Of a stretch of DNA of 64,000 nucleotides, positions 35,140 through 44,547 are shown piece after piece. The DNA is from Echinicola sp. 20G (GTDB lineage Bacteria > Bacteroidota > Bacteroidia > Cytophagales > Cyclobacteriaceae), in contig NZ_AP024154.1 of NCBI RefSeq assembly GCF_015533855.1, positions 4,408,501 through 4,472,500 on the forward strand, read 5' to 3'. The first letter of the stretch is position 1, and every line of letters begins with the position of its first letter. Both the position numbers and the translations under genes were made by a program. The notes under the pieces were generated by a model. That model worked only from the letters and a program-made list of their open reading frames with translations, ran no database searches and was not told the DNA's origin.

Positions 35140-36330
35140 ATGGAACCAACCAAAATTCAAATTATAGAGAAAGTTTCTGGATATGTGAAAGGCCACTTTC
35201 AAAGTAATGATACCGAACTTTTCATTTATCATAATTTAGAACATACGGAAGATGTAGTAAAAGCTGCAGCTAAAATCGCTGAGAGCTATTCCCTAACTGA
35301 GGAAGATCATGATGCTTTATTGGTGTCAGCTTGGTTTCATGATTCCGGTTGCTGGGGAAGAACTGAACTTAAAGACCATGAAAATAGAAGTGCCAAACTT
35401 GCAGAGGACTTTTTGACTCAAGAAGGTGCTAGCATCAACTTTATCTCAAAAGTCAAGTCAGCGATTAAGTCTACCAAAATGCCCCAAAATCCAAATGGCC
35501 TAATTGAAGAAATTCTTTGTGATGCTGATCTTTTTCACCTTGGGAGCGAAGATTATTATGACCGTTCATTAAAACTCTGGGAAGAGTTTATCCAAATGAA
35601 AGTGTTTGATATTGATATTTTATCATGGCTTAAATCGAATTTGATTTTCCTAGGAAAACATAAATACCATACAGAATATTGCAAACAAAACTTAATGGCT
35701 GGCAAGCAAAAAAACATGGCTGATTTGGTTCAAAAAATAGAGGAAATGGAAGCTGATAAACCTAAGAAAAAGAAGAATAAAAAAAATAAAGGTCCTGAAC
35801 GAGGGATAGAAACACTATTCCGAACTACATCCAGAAATCACCTTGAACTCAGTTCAATAGCAGACAACAAGGCAAATATCATGATTTCTGTTAATTCCAT
35901 TATTCTAACCATCATTGTTTCGGTGCTTTTAAGAAAGCTAGAAGAATTCCCCAATTATATCATTCCGACAGTCATGTTGCTCAGCACAAGTTTGATTACC
36001 ATGGTCTTTGCCATACTGGCCACCAGGCCAAACATTAGCTCAGGAAAAGTCACTAGAGAAGCCATTGATAAAAAAGAGTCGAACTTGCTCTACTTTGGAA
36101 ATTTTCATGAAATGAAATTGGAAGAATATCAATATGGCATGAAGAAAATGATGGAAGATGCTGATTTTCTATACGGAAGCATGACTAAAGATATCTATTA
36201 CCTTGGGCAAGTTTTAGGAAAGAAATACAAACTTCTGAGAAAAAGTTATACGGTATTTATGTTTGGGTTTATCGTTTCCATACTGGCTTTTGTGGTGGCT
36301 TCAGTCTTTTTCCCAGTGGATACCTTTTGA
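35140..36330 (+). CDS. HD-domain phosphohydrolase fused to a Pycsar-type TM effector domain
   Basis: A 396-residue protein. The N-terminal HD domain (about 25-200) has the metal ligands H31/H35 in HNLEH, H67-D68 in FHDSG, H80 and D128/D130 in CDADLFHLG. A Lys-rich linker (PKKKKNKKNK) joins it to a domain like the Pycsar TM effector family (DUF5706): RNHLELSSIADNKANIMISV, with membrane segments at about 248-265, 274-298 and 371-392. In Pycsar anti-phage systems such effectors respond to cCMP or cUMP. Here no cyclase gene is adjacent, and the HD domain might cleave a cyclic nucleotide. It ends exactly where the convergent DUF1080 gene ends. Confidence 0.85.
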   Translation: MEPTKIQIIEKVSGYVKGHFQSNDTELFIYHNLEHTEDVVKAAAKIAESYSLTEEDHDALLVSAWFHDSGCWGRTELKDHENRSAKLAEDFLTQEGASINFISKVKSAIKSTKMPQNPNGLIEEILCDADLFHLGSEDYYDRSLKLWEEFIQMKVFDIDILSWLKSNLIFLGKHKYHTEYCKQNLMAGKQKNMADLVQKIEEMEADKPKKKKNKKNKGPERGIETLFRTTSRNHLELSSIADNKANIMISVNSIILTIIVSVLLRKLEEFPNYIIPTVMLLSTSLITMVFAILATRPNISSGKVTREAIDKKESNLLYFGNFHEMKLEEYQYGMKKMMEDADFLYGSMTKDIYYLGQVLGKKYKLLRKSYTVFMFGFIVSILAFVVASVFFPVDTF

Positions 36331-37104
36331 TCAAAAATCAATTTGAGAACCCTCAATGTCCAGTTTTTCTATCCAAATATTTCTGTAAAGCACATCATGC
36401 CCTTCTGCTTGTAGCTTAATTCCTCCTGCTTGGTCAGTGATTCCTTTACCTCCATCACTTCCACCGTCAATACCTGAATTTGGCCCACCCCAAACCTGTT
36501 GGATATGGACGTTGTCATGAATCTTTTGACCATTGAAATAAATGCTTACCAAGGCCTTTTCCTTAAGTTTTCCGTCTTTGTCAAAGCGCGCCGCCCTAAA
36601 AGTAATATCATAAGCATTCCATTTTCCTAATCCATTATAAGCTGAATATGGAGCTGCTTTCTCATTGATTACAGCGGCCATTCCATGAGCAGTAGAGTCA
36701 CCATCCAAAACCTGAATCTCATATCGATTCTGTAAATATACACCGCTATTTCCTCCAGGATGCTGGATCAGAAACTCTATATGTAACCTGAAGTCCTTAT
36801 ATTTTTCTTTGGTGACAATATCCGCAGCTCCATATAAGCCGTTAGCTGCGGCAGGGTCATTTGTATTGACTGCTGATCCAGCATCAACAGGGTCATCTAC
36901 TATCTTCCATTTTATGGGAGGCTCTGCTGCCAATCTTGGCCCCTTCCAATATTCCCAATTTTTGTCCAGCATTTTTTGGCTTCCATCAAAAAGCCAATGA
37001 GCACTCCTGGGCTTTTTGGCTCCCACTCCTATTTGTGCCATTGAGACTAAAGGAATAAAAATCAACAAACAGGAAAATACACTCTTAAAAATGCTACGGT
37101 CCAT
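36331..37104 (-). CDS. DUF1080 (3-keto-disaccharide hydrolase) family protein
   Basis: A 257-residue exported protein (signal peptide about 1-22, ending VSMAQ). The jelly-roll shows FRLHIEFLIQHPGGNSGVY, LQNRYEIQVLDG and GGIKLQAEGHDVLYRNIWI, the DUF1080 marks. Family members cleave 3-keto-glycosides made by partner dehydrogenases. No dehydrogenase is next to it; one lies at 59706-61055. The start is ATG at 37102-37104; the frame is open further upstream, but the signal peptide fixes the start. Its stop abuts that of the HD-Pycsar gene with no spacer. Confidence 0.88.
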   Translation of the reverse strand: MDRSIFKSVFSCLLIFIPLVSMAQIGVGAKKPRSAHWLFDGSQKMLDKNWEYWKGPRLAAEPPIKWKIVDDPVDAGSAVNTNDPAAANGLYGAADIVTKEKYKDFRLHIEFLIQHPGGNSGVYLQNRYEIQVLDGDSTAHGMAAVINEKAAPYSAYNGLGKWNAYDITFRAARFDKDGKLKEKALVSIYFNGQKIHDNVHIQQVWGGPNSGIDGGSDGGKGITDQAGGIKLQAEGHDVLYRNIWIEKLDIEGSQIDF

Positions 37105-37225
37105 AAGGTTATTATTTTTAGGCTTGATTAGGTAAAGGACAAATTGTAAAACCAATTTAGATAAAATAATACAGAAACTTCCAACCGATTATCCAAATAT
37201 TCAGGAGCTGTATCGATTTAATCAA

Positions 37226-37642
37226 TCAACTACATTGATCACAAATTCCTTTGACCACTAGATTCGCCTTTTCTTGCACAAACTTCTTTGGCAATCCAAT
37301 GCTTGGGATCTTAAAATGAGGCAAACAAAAAGTACCGTTGCATATCCGACAGTAAAAATAAACATGCAGGTCTTTTTCAATAGCGCAGTTGCAGCTTTCC
37401 TCACAAAGTGCATATTTCGTCACACCCGTACCATCATCGATACTGTGAATGATTTTCTTTTCTTGAAAAGTCTTCAAGGTCCTATACAATGTCACACGGT
37501 CTGAATGCTCAAAAGAGTTCTCTAAATCAGTAAGGCTTATGGCCACTTTTTGGGCCAATAAAGTCTCCAACACCAACAGCCTCATGGCTGTTGGGCGGAT
37601 ACTGTGACTGCTCAAATGTTTCTCTAAACTTTTGATTTTCAT
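37226..37642 (-). CDS. Fur-family transcriptional regulator
   Basis: A 138-residue regulator. The winged helix (about 15-85) has RPTAMRLLVLETLL and DRVTLYRTLKTF; the metal part has CNCAIEKDLHVYFYCRICNG and ends in CDQC, a structural zinc site. Fur-family members sense Fe, Zn, Mn, Ni or peroxide. It starts 1 bp after the CusB-like gene, so it belongs to the metal-efflux operon and may sense the exported metal. The start is ATG at 37640-37642; an upstream GTG would overlap cusB. Confidence 0.9.
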   Translation of the reverse strand: MKIKSLEKHLSSHSIRPTAMRLLVLETLLAQKVAISLTDLENSFEHSDRVTLYRTLKTFQEKKIIHSIDDGTGVTKYALCEESCNCAIEKDLHVYFYCRICNGTFCLPHFKIPSIGLPKKFVQEKANLVVKGICDQCS

Positions 37643-37643
37643 T

Positions 37644-38831
37644 TTAGTGATGGTGTCCTCCTTCACCCTTTTTCATTTCTGCCATAATGTAATAAGCATT
37701 ATCAATCACAAATTCCTTTTTGGCATCTTCAGGATTAACGAAGTTGATAGAAGACCAGTTTCCATCTTTCACACCTACTTTTACAGGAACTGGTTCGAAG
37801 GACCATTCATCTGCTAGCTTTTGTGCTGAGAAGATAAAATATTCATTACCTTCCTTCACCAATGCTCCCTCCCTAACCGCTAATAAGGACTGTTCTCCAA
37901 CCACAACTTGACCTCGCACATACATTCCAGGGATCAATAAACCCTTCTTATTTTCTATCTCAGCATGAATATGAACTGCTTTAGGCTCTTGTTCGAATGA
38001 TTTACCTACTGCATAAACTTCAGCTTGTAATTCTTCATTTTGGACTGTTTGGACGCTAAAACGTACTTTCTGCCCTTTTTCTACCAAATGCACATCTTTC
38101 TCAAAAACCATCAAATCAGCATGAATATGCTCAATATTCACTACTTCAAACATTTCAAACTGTGGCGCAACATATTGGCCCGTTTTGATATTGACTTTTT
38201 TGATATATCCTGAAATTGAGCTTTTAACCGGTACTTGTTCTATTACCTCTCCATTTTCCAAGGCACTTGCCTCTATACCCAATAACTTTAACTGATTTCT
38301 CAGACCATTTACTTGTCCTTTAAGGGCGGCCAAATCAGATTGTGTTTTTTGCAAGTCCCTACCAGAACCTACCTCTTTTTCATACAAGGTTTCCTGCCTA
38401 CTGTTTTCTTTTTCTAAGTACTTCAATCTGTTCCAGTCTTGCTGGTAAGCAGTTTGAAGTTTGATCAAATCAGGGTGACTCAATCTGGCCAAAACCTGAC
38501 CTTTATTGACATAATCACCCTCAATCACGTTGATAACAGCCACATTAGCACCAATATAGGCCGTAATGGATGCTTCATTTTGTGGAGGAACTTCCAATTC
38601 TCCATTTGCTTCTACATAAGTGGCCACATCTTGCTCACGAACTTTATCTATGGTAAGCTTCAAGCTATTCACTTGATCGTCGCTGAGGTGAACCATCTCT
38701 CCATGCTCTTCTTCTATAATTTCTGTTGATTTCAGCCCTGCTTCCTGAGGACTGTTACACCCTGATCCAAAAGCCATAACGATTAGTGAAAATATGCTGA
38801 TATAAGTATTTCTATTCATTGTTTGATTCAT
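37644..38831 (-). CDS. RND efflux periplasmic adaptor (CusB/CzcB-like)
   Basis: A 395-residue membrane-fusion protein and lipoprotein (lipobox AFGSGC, Cys at about 25). The barrel-sandwich halves (NEASITAYIGANVAVINVIEGDYVNKGQVL and VKSSISGYIKKVNIKTG) flank a helical hairpin; beta-barrel and membrane-proximal domains follow. It ends in a His-rich tail (GGHHH) that fits metal handling. It bridges the inner-membrane pump to the channel. It overlaps the CusA-TolC gene by 20 bp; a second ATG at 38817-38819 would cut this to 8 bp. Confidence 0.93.
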   Translation of the reverse strand: MNQTMNRNTYISIFSLIVMAFGSGCNSPQEAGLKSTEIIEEEHGEMVHLSDDQVNSLKLTIDKVREQDVATYVEANGELEVPPQNEASITAYIGANVAVINVIEGDYVNKGQVLARLSHPDLIKLQTAYQQDWNRLKYLEKENSRQETLYEKEVGSGRDLQKTQSDLAALKGQVNGLRNQLKLLGIEASALENGEVIEQVPVKSSISGYIKKVNIKTGQYVAPQFEMFEVVNIEHIHADLMVFEKDVHLVEKGQKVRFSVQTVQNEELQAEVYAVGKSFEQEPKAVHIHAEIENKKGLLIPGMYVRGQVVVGEQSLLAVREGALVKEGNEYFIFSAQKLADEWSFEPVPVKVGVKDGNWSSINFVNPEDAKKEFVIDNAYYIMAEMKKGEGGHHH

Positions 38832-41800
38832 TTAGGGGATTTTGAAAATATTCAAGTGCAATCTTACTTTCCAAATATTTGTCCAGCGTTTCTAATGCAT
38901 CCATCTCAATGGTCAATGCATCACTTAGGTTTTGTAGGAAGGCCACATAGTCTATTGCACCTTCTCTATAAGCCAATAAAGCCCCTTTTTCCTGCTCTAA
39001 CACTAATGGCAAGGCCTCTTTTTTGTAAAACTGATATGATGATCGCCACTTATTGTAATTTTGTAAAGCCGTACGATAAGCAGTTTGGAATTCCATTTGG
39101 GTTTGCTTTAGGGATTGATTTGCCTGCTCCAAGCTAATTTTAGCGGATTGCACCTTGGCCTGTGTTTGATTAAAAGCCAATGGAACACTAATACCTAATT
39201 GATAAGAATAATATCCAGAATTGCCTGAAACTTCTTGGATGCCATATTGTGCACTTAGCTTTGGTAGATACCCAGATTTAGCCGCTTTCAAGGCAAACTC
39301 AGCCAACTCCCTTTTTTCATTAGCCATGCTTATTTGGGGGTGTTCCGACATAGGAATTGACGGATTCATTATTTCTAAATAAACCGACTCATCCTCTGCA
39401 GAAGTAGTAAACAAAGTGTCACTTACTAACCATAAATTAAACTTTTGAAGTGCTACTTGATAATCGTAATACCCTTGGCTTTTCTTTATTTCAATTTGCC
39501 CAGATCGGTTTTGAGCTGCCAACCACTCAAGTTTACTGGTTGCTTCAATATCATACCTGATCTTTGCCGCATTTTCAAAATTTCCGTACAAAGAATCCAT
39601 CCTTAAGAGAAGTTGGTATTTTAATTTGCTCATATAAACTTCTTTGAAGGCCAAGCTTACTTGTCTTGATAATTCCACTTCTGAGAGATTCAAAGCTGCT
39701 TCTGCCAAAGCAACTTGCTGTTTCTGGTATTTACTTTTTGCAGGAACTCCAAAAACATCTAACTGCTGTACCTGAAAACCCACACGAGTATAGACTCCAA
39801 CACCATCTGTAATTTCCTCTCCTCCAGTGAAAATTTGTGTATTGCCTAAATCCCAAGCGGTTTTTTTCAAAGCCTCCTGTTTATCAATTTCCAATTGTAC
39901 ACTTTTAATCATTGGATAATTATCCTTTGCCTTTTGAATAGCCTCCTGGAGTGTTAGTTCTGGAAGACTCTCCTCTTCTTGGGCATTCGAAGTGAAAGAG
40001 AGCAAACTGAACATTAATGTAAAACCTAACATGATTGCAGGCTTGGAAACAGCTATTTTAAAGCTTTTGGCTTCCATCCACTGATAAAGTATAGGCAAAA
40101 CAAACAAGGTGAGCATAGTAGATGTAATTAATCCCCCAATAACAACAGTCGCCAATGGTCGCTGCACTTCTGCCCCTGAGGAGGAAGAAATGGCCATAGG
40201 GAGGAAACCTAGAATATCTGTAAGTGCTGTCAACAAAATGGGCCTGATCCTTCTCCTTGTTCCCTTATTGATTCGCTCCATCAAACTTAAATTAACATCT
40301 TCTTTCAACTCATTGAGACCATTGATCAAAACCAGTCCATTCAAAACTGCTACTCCGAAAAGCACGATAAACCCCACACCCGCAGAAATACTAAATGGCA
40401 TTCCACGGATCCAAAGAGAAAAAACTCCTCCGATAGCAGCCAACGGAATGGCCATGTAAATCATGAAGGTTTGCCGTAAAGACCCTAATGCGAAAAAGAT
40501 CAAAATGAATATTGAAGCCAATGCCAAAGGAACGACCAATTTCAGCCTAGAAGTCGCTCTCTCTAGGTTTTCAAAGGCCCCTCCATATCTGATATAATAA
40601 CCAGCAGGCAAATCCAACCTTGCATCCAATTTCTGTTTGATTTCTTGCACCAATGATTTTACATCTCTTCCCCGGACATTTATCCCAACATAAGTCCTTC
40701 GGTTTGTATTGTCTCTACTGATTTGCATAGGGCCTGGTTGATAACTTATCTCGGCCACTTCCTTCAGCGGAATTTGAGTCCTTGTGACCGTATTGACATA
40801 TAAATTTTGGACATCATTGATCTGTGTTCTATACAGGGAATCCAGTCTAACAACCAAGTCGAACTTCTTTTCACCTTCAAAAATCACCCCCGCTTTTTTA
40901 CCTGCAAATGCTGTTTGAACAACAGTATTTAAATCTTCTACATCTAAATCGTATTGAGAAAGCTTCTCGCGGTCGTAATTGATTGTCATCTGTGGTAAAC
41001 CTGTGGTAGCTTCGACTTTCATGTCTGCAACACCTTCCACGCTTGACACAATTTGGCCGATTTCGTTGGCTTTTTGGGCAAGTACCTCTAAATCCTCTCC
41101 AAATAGTTTAATGGCAATGTCCTCTCTCACCCCCGTTAACAGCTCATTGAAGCGCATTTCTATGGGTTGGGTAAATTCATAAGAAACACCAGGGATGACA
41201 CTGATTTTATCCTTGATCTTTTCAATTAACTCTTCCTTAGAAGAAGCCGATACCCATTCTGACTTGGGTTTAAGAATTATAAAACAATCACCAATATCCA
41301 TAGGCATCGGGTCCGTAGGAACATCTGCCACCCCAAATCTGCTCAGAACCTGATCCACCTCCGGAAAATTGTCCAATATAATGTTTTCAATCTTAGTAGA
41401 TGTCGCAATAGACTCAGAAAGGGAACTTCCCGGATTTAATATGATGTGAAATGCTACATCTCCTTCATCCAGTTGAGGAATAAACTCTCCTCCCATCCTA
41501 CTAAAGGTAAATACCGTCAATCCAAAAAGCGTAATGGAAATGCCCAAAACCCATTTCCCATGCCGAAGAGCACTTTGCAAAAGTGGCGCGTATTTATCCT
41601 CCAACCAGATCACCACTTTGTCACCCCATGAAGCTTTGTTTCCCTTATCTACCCGAATAAAAAGTGAGGAAACCATAGGAACATAAGTAAGACAAAGGAT
41701 CATGGCTCCCAGCATAGCAAAAATGAATGTCAGGGCCATTGGCCTGAACATTTTCCCTTCCACTCCTTCTAAAGCCAATATGGGTAGGAACACGATTAGA

Positions 41801-43167
41801 ATGATCAATTGGCCAAAAAAAGCAGCATTCATCATACTTTTGGAAGCTTGGCTAGCAACTTTTTGTCTTGACTTTTTATCCAACTTCTCACCTTTCATGA
41901 CTTTTTGATGCAACAAGAAAACAGTGCTCTCAACAATGATAACGGCCCCATCCACAATAATCCCAAAATCTATGGCTCCAAGGCTCATCAAATTCGCCCA
42001 AACATCAAAGACGTTCATTAAAATAAAGGCAAAAAGCAGACTCAATGGAATAGTGGAAGCGACGATTAACCCTCCTCGCCAGTTACCCAATAAAATGACA
42101 AGCACAAAAATGACGATCAGTCCACCTTCCAATAAATTTGAAGTAACCGTTGAAGTAGTTTCTTCCACCAATTTACTTCTGTCTAAGAAGGGCTTGATAG
42201 AAATTCCATCAGGTAAAGATTGCTGTATTTGTTCCATTCTTGATTGTACAGCTTGGATCACTTGGTCAGAATTGGCACCTTTTAGCATCAAAATCATTCC
42301 TCCTACGGCTTCTCCTTGGCCATTCTTGGTCAGTGCTCCATACCTTACTGCTTGCCCATAGCGTACCTCTGCCACATCCTTTATTTTGATGGGAAGACCT
42401 TCGCGATTGATAACAGAGATATTTTTTATTTCATCCAAACTGGACACCAATCCTTCCCCTCTTATAAAATTGGCTTGGTGGTTTCTTTCAATATAAGCCC
42501 CTCCAGTATTCTGGTTATTCTTTTCGAGTGCTTCAAAAATATCACCCATGGTGATTCCAATCGCTCTAAGCTCATCTGGAGAAACAGCTACTTCATACTG
42601 TTTGATTTTTCCACCAAAAGCATTTACTTCTACCACCCCTGGCACCATGGCCATTTGCCGCTTAATGATCCAGTCTTGGATCGTTCTCAGTTCAGTGTCT
42701 GAATATTTATCTTGGTAGAGGCTATCCACCTCCAGTGTGTATTGGTAAATCTCTCCAAGACCAGTAGAAATAGGCCCCATCATAGGATCTCCAAACCCTT
42801 CTGGAATTTCATCTTTTACAGCATTCAGTTTTTCCGCCACTAGCTGCCTTGGAAGATAGGTTCCTTGGTCATCCTCAAAAACGATGGTTACGACTGAAAG
42901 TCCAAATCTAGAAACAGACCGTACTTCCTTTACTCCTGGTAGGTTTGCCATGGCCAACTCCACCGGATAGGTCACAAATTGTTCTATATCTTCTGTTCCT
43001 AGATTAGGAGCTTGTGTGATTACTTGAACCTGATTGTTTGTAATATCTGGAACTGCATCAATGGGAACCTGCTTAATGCTCCAGATTCCCGCCACTATCA
43101 AAGCCAATGTTAACAGCCCAATAATTACCTTATGGTTGATAGAAAAAGATATCAGCTGATTTATCAT
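38812..43167 (-). CDS. CusA/CzcA-type heavy-metal RND pump fused to a TolC-type channel
   Basis: About 1451 residues. Residues 1-1040 are a heavy-metal RND permease: PIDAVPDITNNQVQVIT, DFGIIVDGAVIIVES with the membrane Asp, FMIYMAIPLAAIGGVFSLW. Residues about 1070-1451 are an outer-membrane efflux protein (LTLQEAIQKAKDNYPMIKSV), joined after a signal-like segment (PAIMLGFTLMFSLLSFTSNAQ) that may be cleaved to free the channel. The fusion recurs in Bacteroidota. The start is ATG at 43165-43167 (MINQLISFSINHK), which fits the family; the frame is open 14 codons further. Likely substrates are Cu, Ag, Co, Zn or Cd. Confidence 0.94.
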   Translation of the reverse strand: MINQLISFSINHKVIIGLLTLALIVAGIWSIKQVPIDAVPDITNNQVQVITQAPNLGTEDIEQFVTYPVELAMANLPGVKEVRSVSRFGLSVVTIVFEDDQGTYLPRQLVAEKLNAVKDEIPEGFGDPMMGPISTGLGEIYQYTLEVDSLYQDKYSDTELRTIQDWIIKRQMAMVPGVVEVNAFGGKIKQYEVAVSPDELRAIGITMGDIFEALEKNNQNTGGAYIERNHQANFIRGEGLVSSLDEIKNISVINREGLPIKIKDVAEVRYGQAVRYGALTKNGQGEAVGGMILMLKGANSDQVIQAVQSRMEQIQQSLPDGISIKPFLDRSKLVEETTSTVTSNLLEGGLIVIFVLVILLGNWRGGLIVASTIPLSLLFAFILMNVFDVWANLMSLGAIDFGIIVDGAVIIVESTVFLLHQKVMKGEKLDKKSRQKVASQASKSMMNAAFFGQLIILIVFLPILALEGVEGKMFRPMALTFIFAMLGAMILCLTYVPMVSSLFIRVDKGNKASWGDKVVIWLEDKYAPLLQSALRHGKWVLGISITLFGLTVFTFSRMGGEFIPQLDEGDVAFHIILNPGSSLSESIATSTKIENIILDNFPEVDQVLSRFGVADVPTDPMPMDIGDCFIILKPKSEWVSASSKEELIEKIKDKISVIPGVSYEFTQPIEMRFNELLTGVREDIAIKLFGEDLEVLAQKANEIGQIVSSVEGVADMKVEATTGLPQMTINYDREKLSQYDLDVEDLNTVVQTAFAGKKAGVIFEGEKKFDLVVRLDSLYRTQINDVQNLYVNTVTRTQIPLKEVAEISYQPGPMQISRDNTNRRTYVGINVRGRDVKSLVQEIKQKLDARLDLPAGYYIRYGGAFENLERATSRLKLVVPLALASIFILIFFALGSLRQTFMIYMAIPLAAIGGVFSLWIRGMPFSISAGVGFIVLFGVAVLNGLVLINGLNELKEDVNLSLMERINKGTRRRIRPILLTALTDILGFLPMAISSSSGAEVQRPLATVVIGGLITSTMLTLFVLPILYQWMEAKSFKIAVSKPAIMLGFTLMFSLLSFTSNAQEEESLPELTLQEAIQKAKDNYPMIKSVQLEIDKQEALKKTAWDLGNTQIFTGGEEITDGVGVYTRVGFQVQQLDVFGVPAKSKYQKQQVALAEAALNLSEVELSRQVSLAFKEVYMSKLKYQLLLRMDSLYGNFENAAKIRYDIEATSKLEWLAAQNRSGQIEIKKSQGYYDYQVALQKFNLWLVSDTLFTTSAEDESVYLEIMNPSIPMSEHPQISMANEKRELAEFALKAAKSGYLPKLSAQYGIQEVSGNSGYYSYQLGISVPLAFNQTQAKVQSAKISLEQANQSLKQTQMEFQTAYRTALQNYNKWRSSYQFYKKEALPLVLEQEKGALLAYREGAIDYVAFLQNLSDALTIEMDALETLDKYLESKIALEYFQNPLNESNNE

Positions 43168-43329
43168 AAAGTGTTTGCTTACAAATCGACACACATCTTG
43201 CTTTACCATTTTAGAACAAAAATGGCCGTGTGCAAAAAGGTATCTGATCTAGTTAAATAATTGAATTGATACTACCTTGAAATAAAGCAGCATTTAAAAT
43301 TGGACGCATTTGTCCTCCGAAATAAAAAA

Positions 43330-43644
43330 TTAGCTTCGAGGTGGTTTTAAAAAATCAAAAAGTTGGATACCTATAAAATCATGATAATAAGCATTGTTTA
43401 CTGCAATGAAATCTGAAACAAAATTTACGGAGGGTTCCTGAGTGATCATAAAATGAATATGGCAACAATGGCAAACGCAAAGTGGAGAACAATCATCCCC
43501 CATATCTCCATGATGATGACCTGCATCATGATTGGCTATCATCGCTACTTCTGAAAATGTACCAGATACATCATCTCCATCAGCACATGGCAATACCATC
43601 AGTACCAACAAATAATAACGCAATATGATCTGCATGACCTTCAT
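43330..43644 (-). CDS. DUF6660-like small Cys/His-rich exported protein
   Basis: A 104-residue protein with an N-terminal signal peptide (MKVMQIILRYYLLVLMVLPCADG) and a dense metal-binding centre: HDAGHHHGDMGDD followed by CSPLCVCHCCHIHF. Small DUF6660-type proteins usually sit upstream of metal efflux pumps in this phylum, as here. A periplasmic metal chaperone or sensor is a reasonable inference. The start is ATG at 43642-43644; a TTG three codons upstream is less likely. Confidence 0.82.
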   Translation of the reverse strand: MKVMQIILRYYLLVLMVLPCADGDDVSGTFSEVAMIANHDAGHHHGDMGDDCSPLCVCHCCHIHFMITQEPSVNFVSDFIAVNNAYYHDFIGIQLFDFLKPPRS

Positions 43645-43746
43645 TAAGTACAAATATACCTAATAAAACCATGCAATGGGATTGCAAAAAATTAAGCAGC
43701 AAAATTTACTTTAATTCCCCATAAAAAGACTAATGGAATTCCCCAA

Positions 43747-44112
43747 TCACTTTTTAATTAAGAGTCTATCAATAGCTGCAAGAAAATCTCTTGTTTTGAA
43801 TGGTTTATTGATTGCCTCACTATTTGAAATTTTAGAAAGGTCAATAGAATCATCGACTTGAGTATAAAAATCATTGATGAACAATACAGGAATACTGTAC
43901 TCTGTCCGAAGTGTTTTGACCAAGTCTATGCCAGAACTCTTAAAATCCCAATTTACAGAGACAATAAGTAAATCAGGCATAAACTCAGCTATCTCTGCTT
44001 TAACCAAATCTGTCCGGTTTATTTCCCGAATATCAAATTTGTGTAAATCCAAAATTTCATGAATGTTGTTTGAAAAATTGGTGTCTTTTTCAACAATAAT
44101 AACTTTCAACAT
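43747..44112 (-). CDS. Degenerate response-regulator receiver domain
   Basis: A stand-alone 121-residue receiver-like protein. It has the fold pattern (MLKVIIVEKD, DLLIVSVNW, SSGIDLVKTLR, IPVLFIND, INKPFKTRDFL) and keeps the lysine K103. The phosphoacceptor Asp position is Ser (S52 in LLIVSVNW), the switch Thr/Ser is Asn (N80), and the acidic pair is reduced to E8/D10. It is therefore probably not phosphorylated and may be a pseudo-receiver that works by binding. No kinase gene is beside it. Confidence 0.85.
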   Translation of the reverse strand: MLKVIIVEKDTNFSNNIHEILDLHKFDIREINRTDLVKAEIAEFMPDLLIVSVNWDFKSSGIDLVKTLRTEYSIPVLFINDFYTQVDDSIDLSKISNSEAINKPFKTRDFLAAIDRLLIKK

Positions 44113-44547
44113 ATTAATTAGGGTAATAAGCGATTACTAAATCTTTAATCAAAACTGGCAAGAATGAAACTGAGGGTGATTAGCTTGCAGTAGGTTTCTT
44201 ACTTAATAAGTCATTCAAGTGAAGAACCTTCCTTTTCTACCAGTTTTTAATAAAGTTTTATAAAGCTAATTGGGTTTGAATAACAAAAATATCAATATGA
44301 ATTGCATTTCAAAACAAATATTCTTCAATGTAATGTTAAAGTGTTCTTTATAAAATCAGTTTATTAAGTTTTGACAAGGGATTAAATGGCTAACATAAAT
44401 TTTAACAATAAAACACCCCTCTTTTCTCTTTAATTAATTAACTTCATTTGGTTATGTTATTTTTTAATGAAATCAATTCAATTTTATGTTTGCAGGCTTT
44501 TAATGAATTAACTTACCACTTCAATTAAAACATACGAAAGAATTATT
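44113..44547. other. 435-bp non-coding region upstream of the glycerophosphodiesterase
   Basis: An AT-rich stretch between two divergent genes with no credible reading frame, tRNA or hairpin terminator. It may carry promoters for both genes; one candidate is at 44485-44492. Confidence 0.6.
44485..44492 (+). promoter_or_regulatory. Possible -7 promoter element upstream of the GDPD gene
   Basis: TATGTTTG matches the Bacteroidota -7 consensus TAnnTTTG and lies 55 bp before the start codon at 44548. No clear TTTG element is found at the normal distance upstream, so support is weak. Confidence 0.3.

Noticed and set aside
35140..36330. A complete Pycsar defence operon
   Set aside because: No nucleotide cyclase is on either side; neighbours are a lipoprotein gene and a DUF1080 gene. 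Only the effector-like half is supported.
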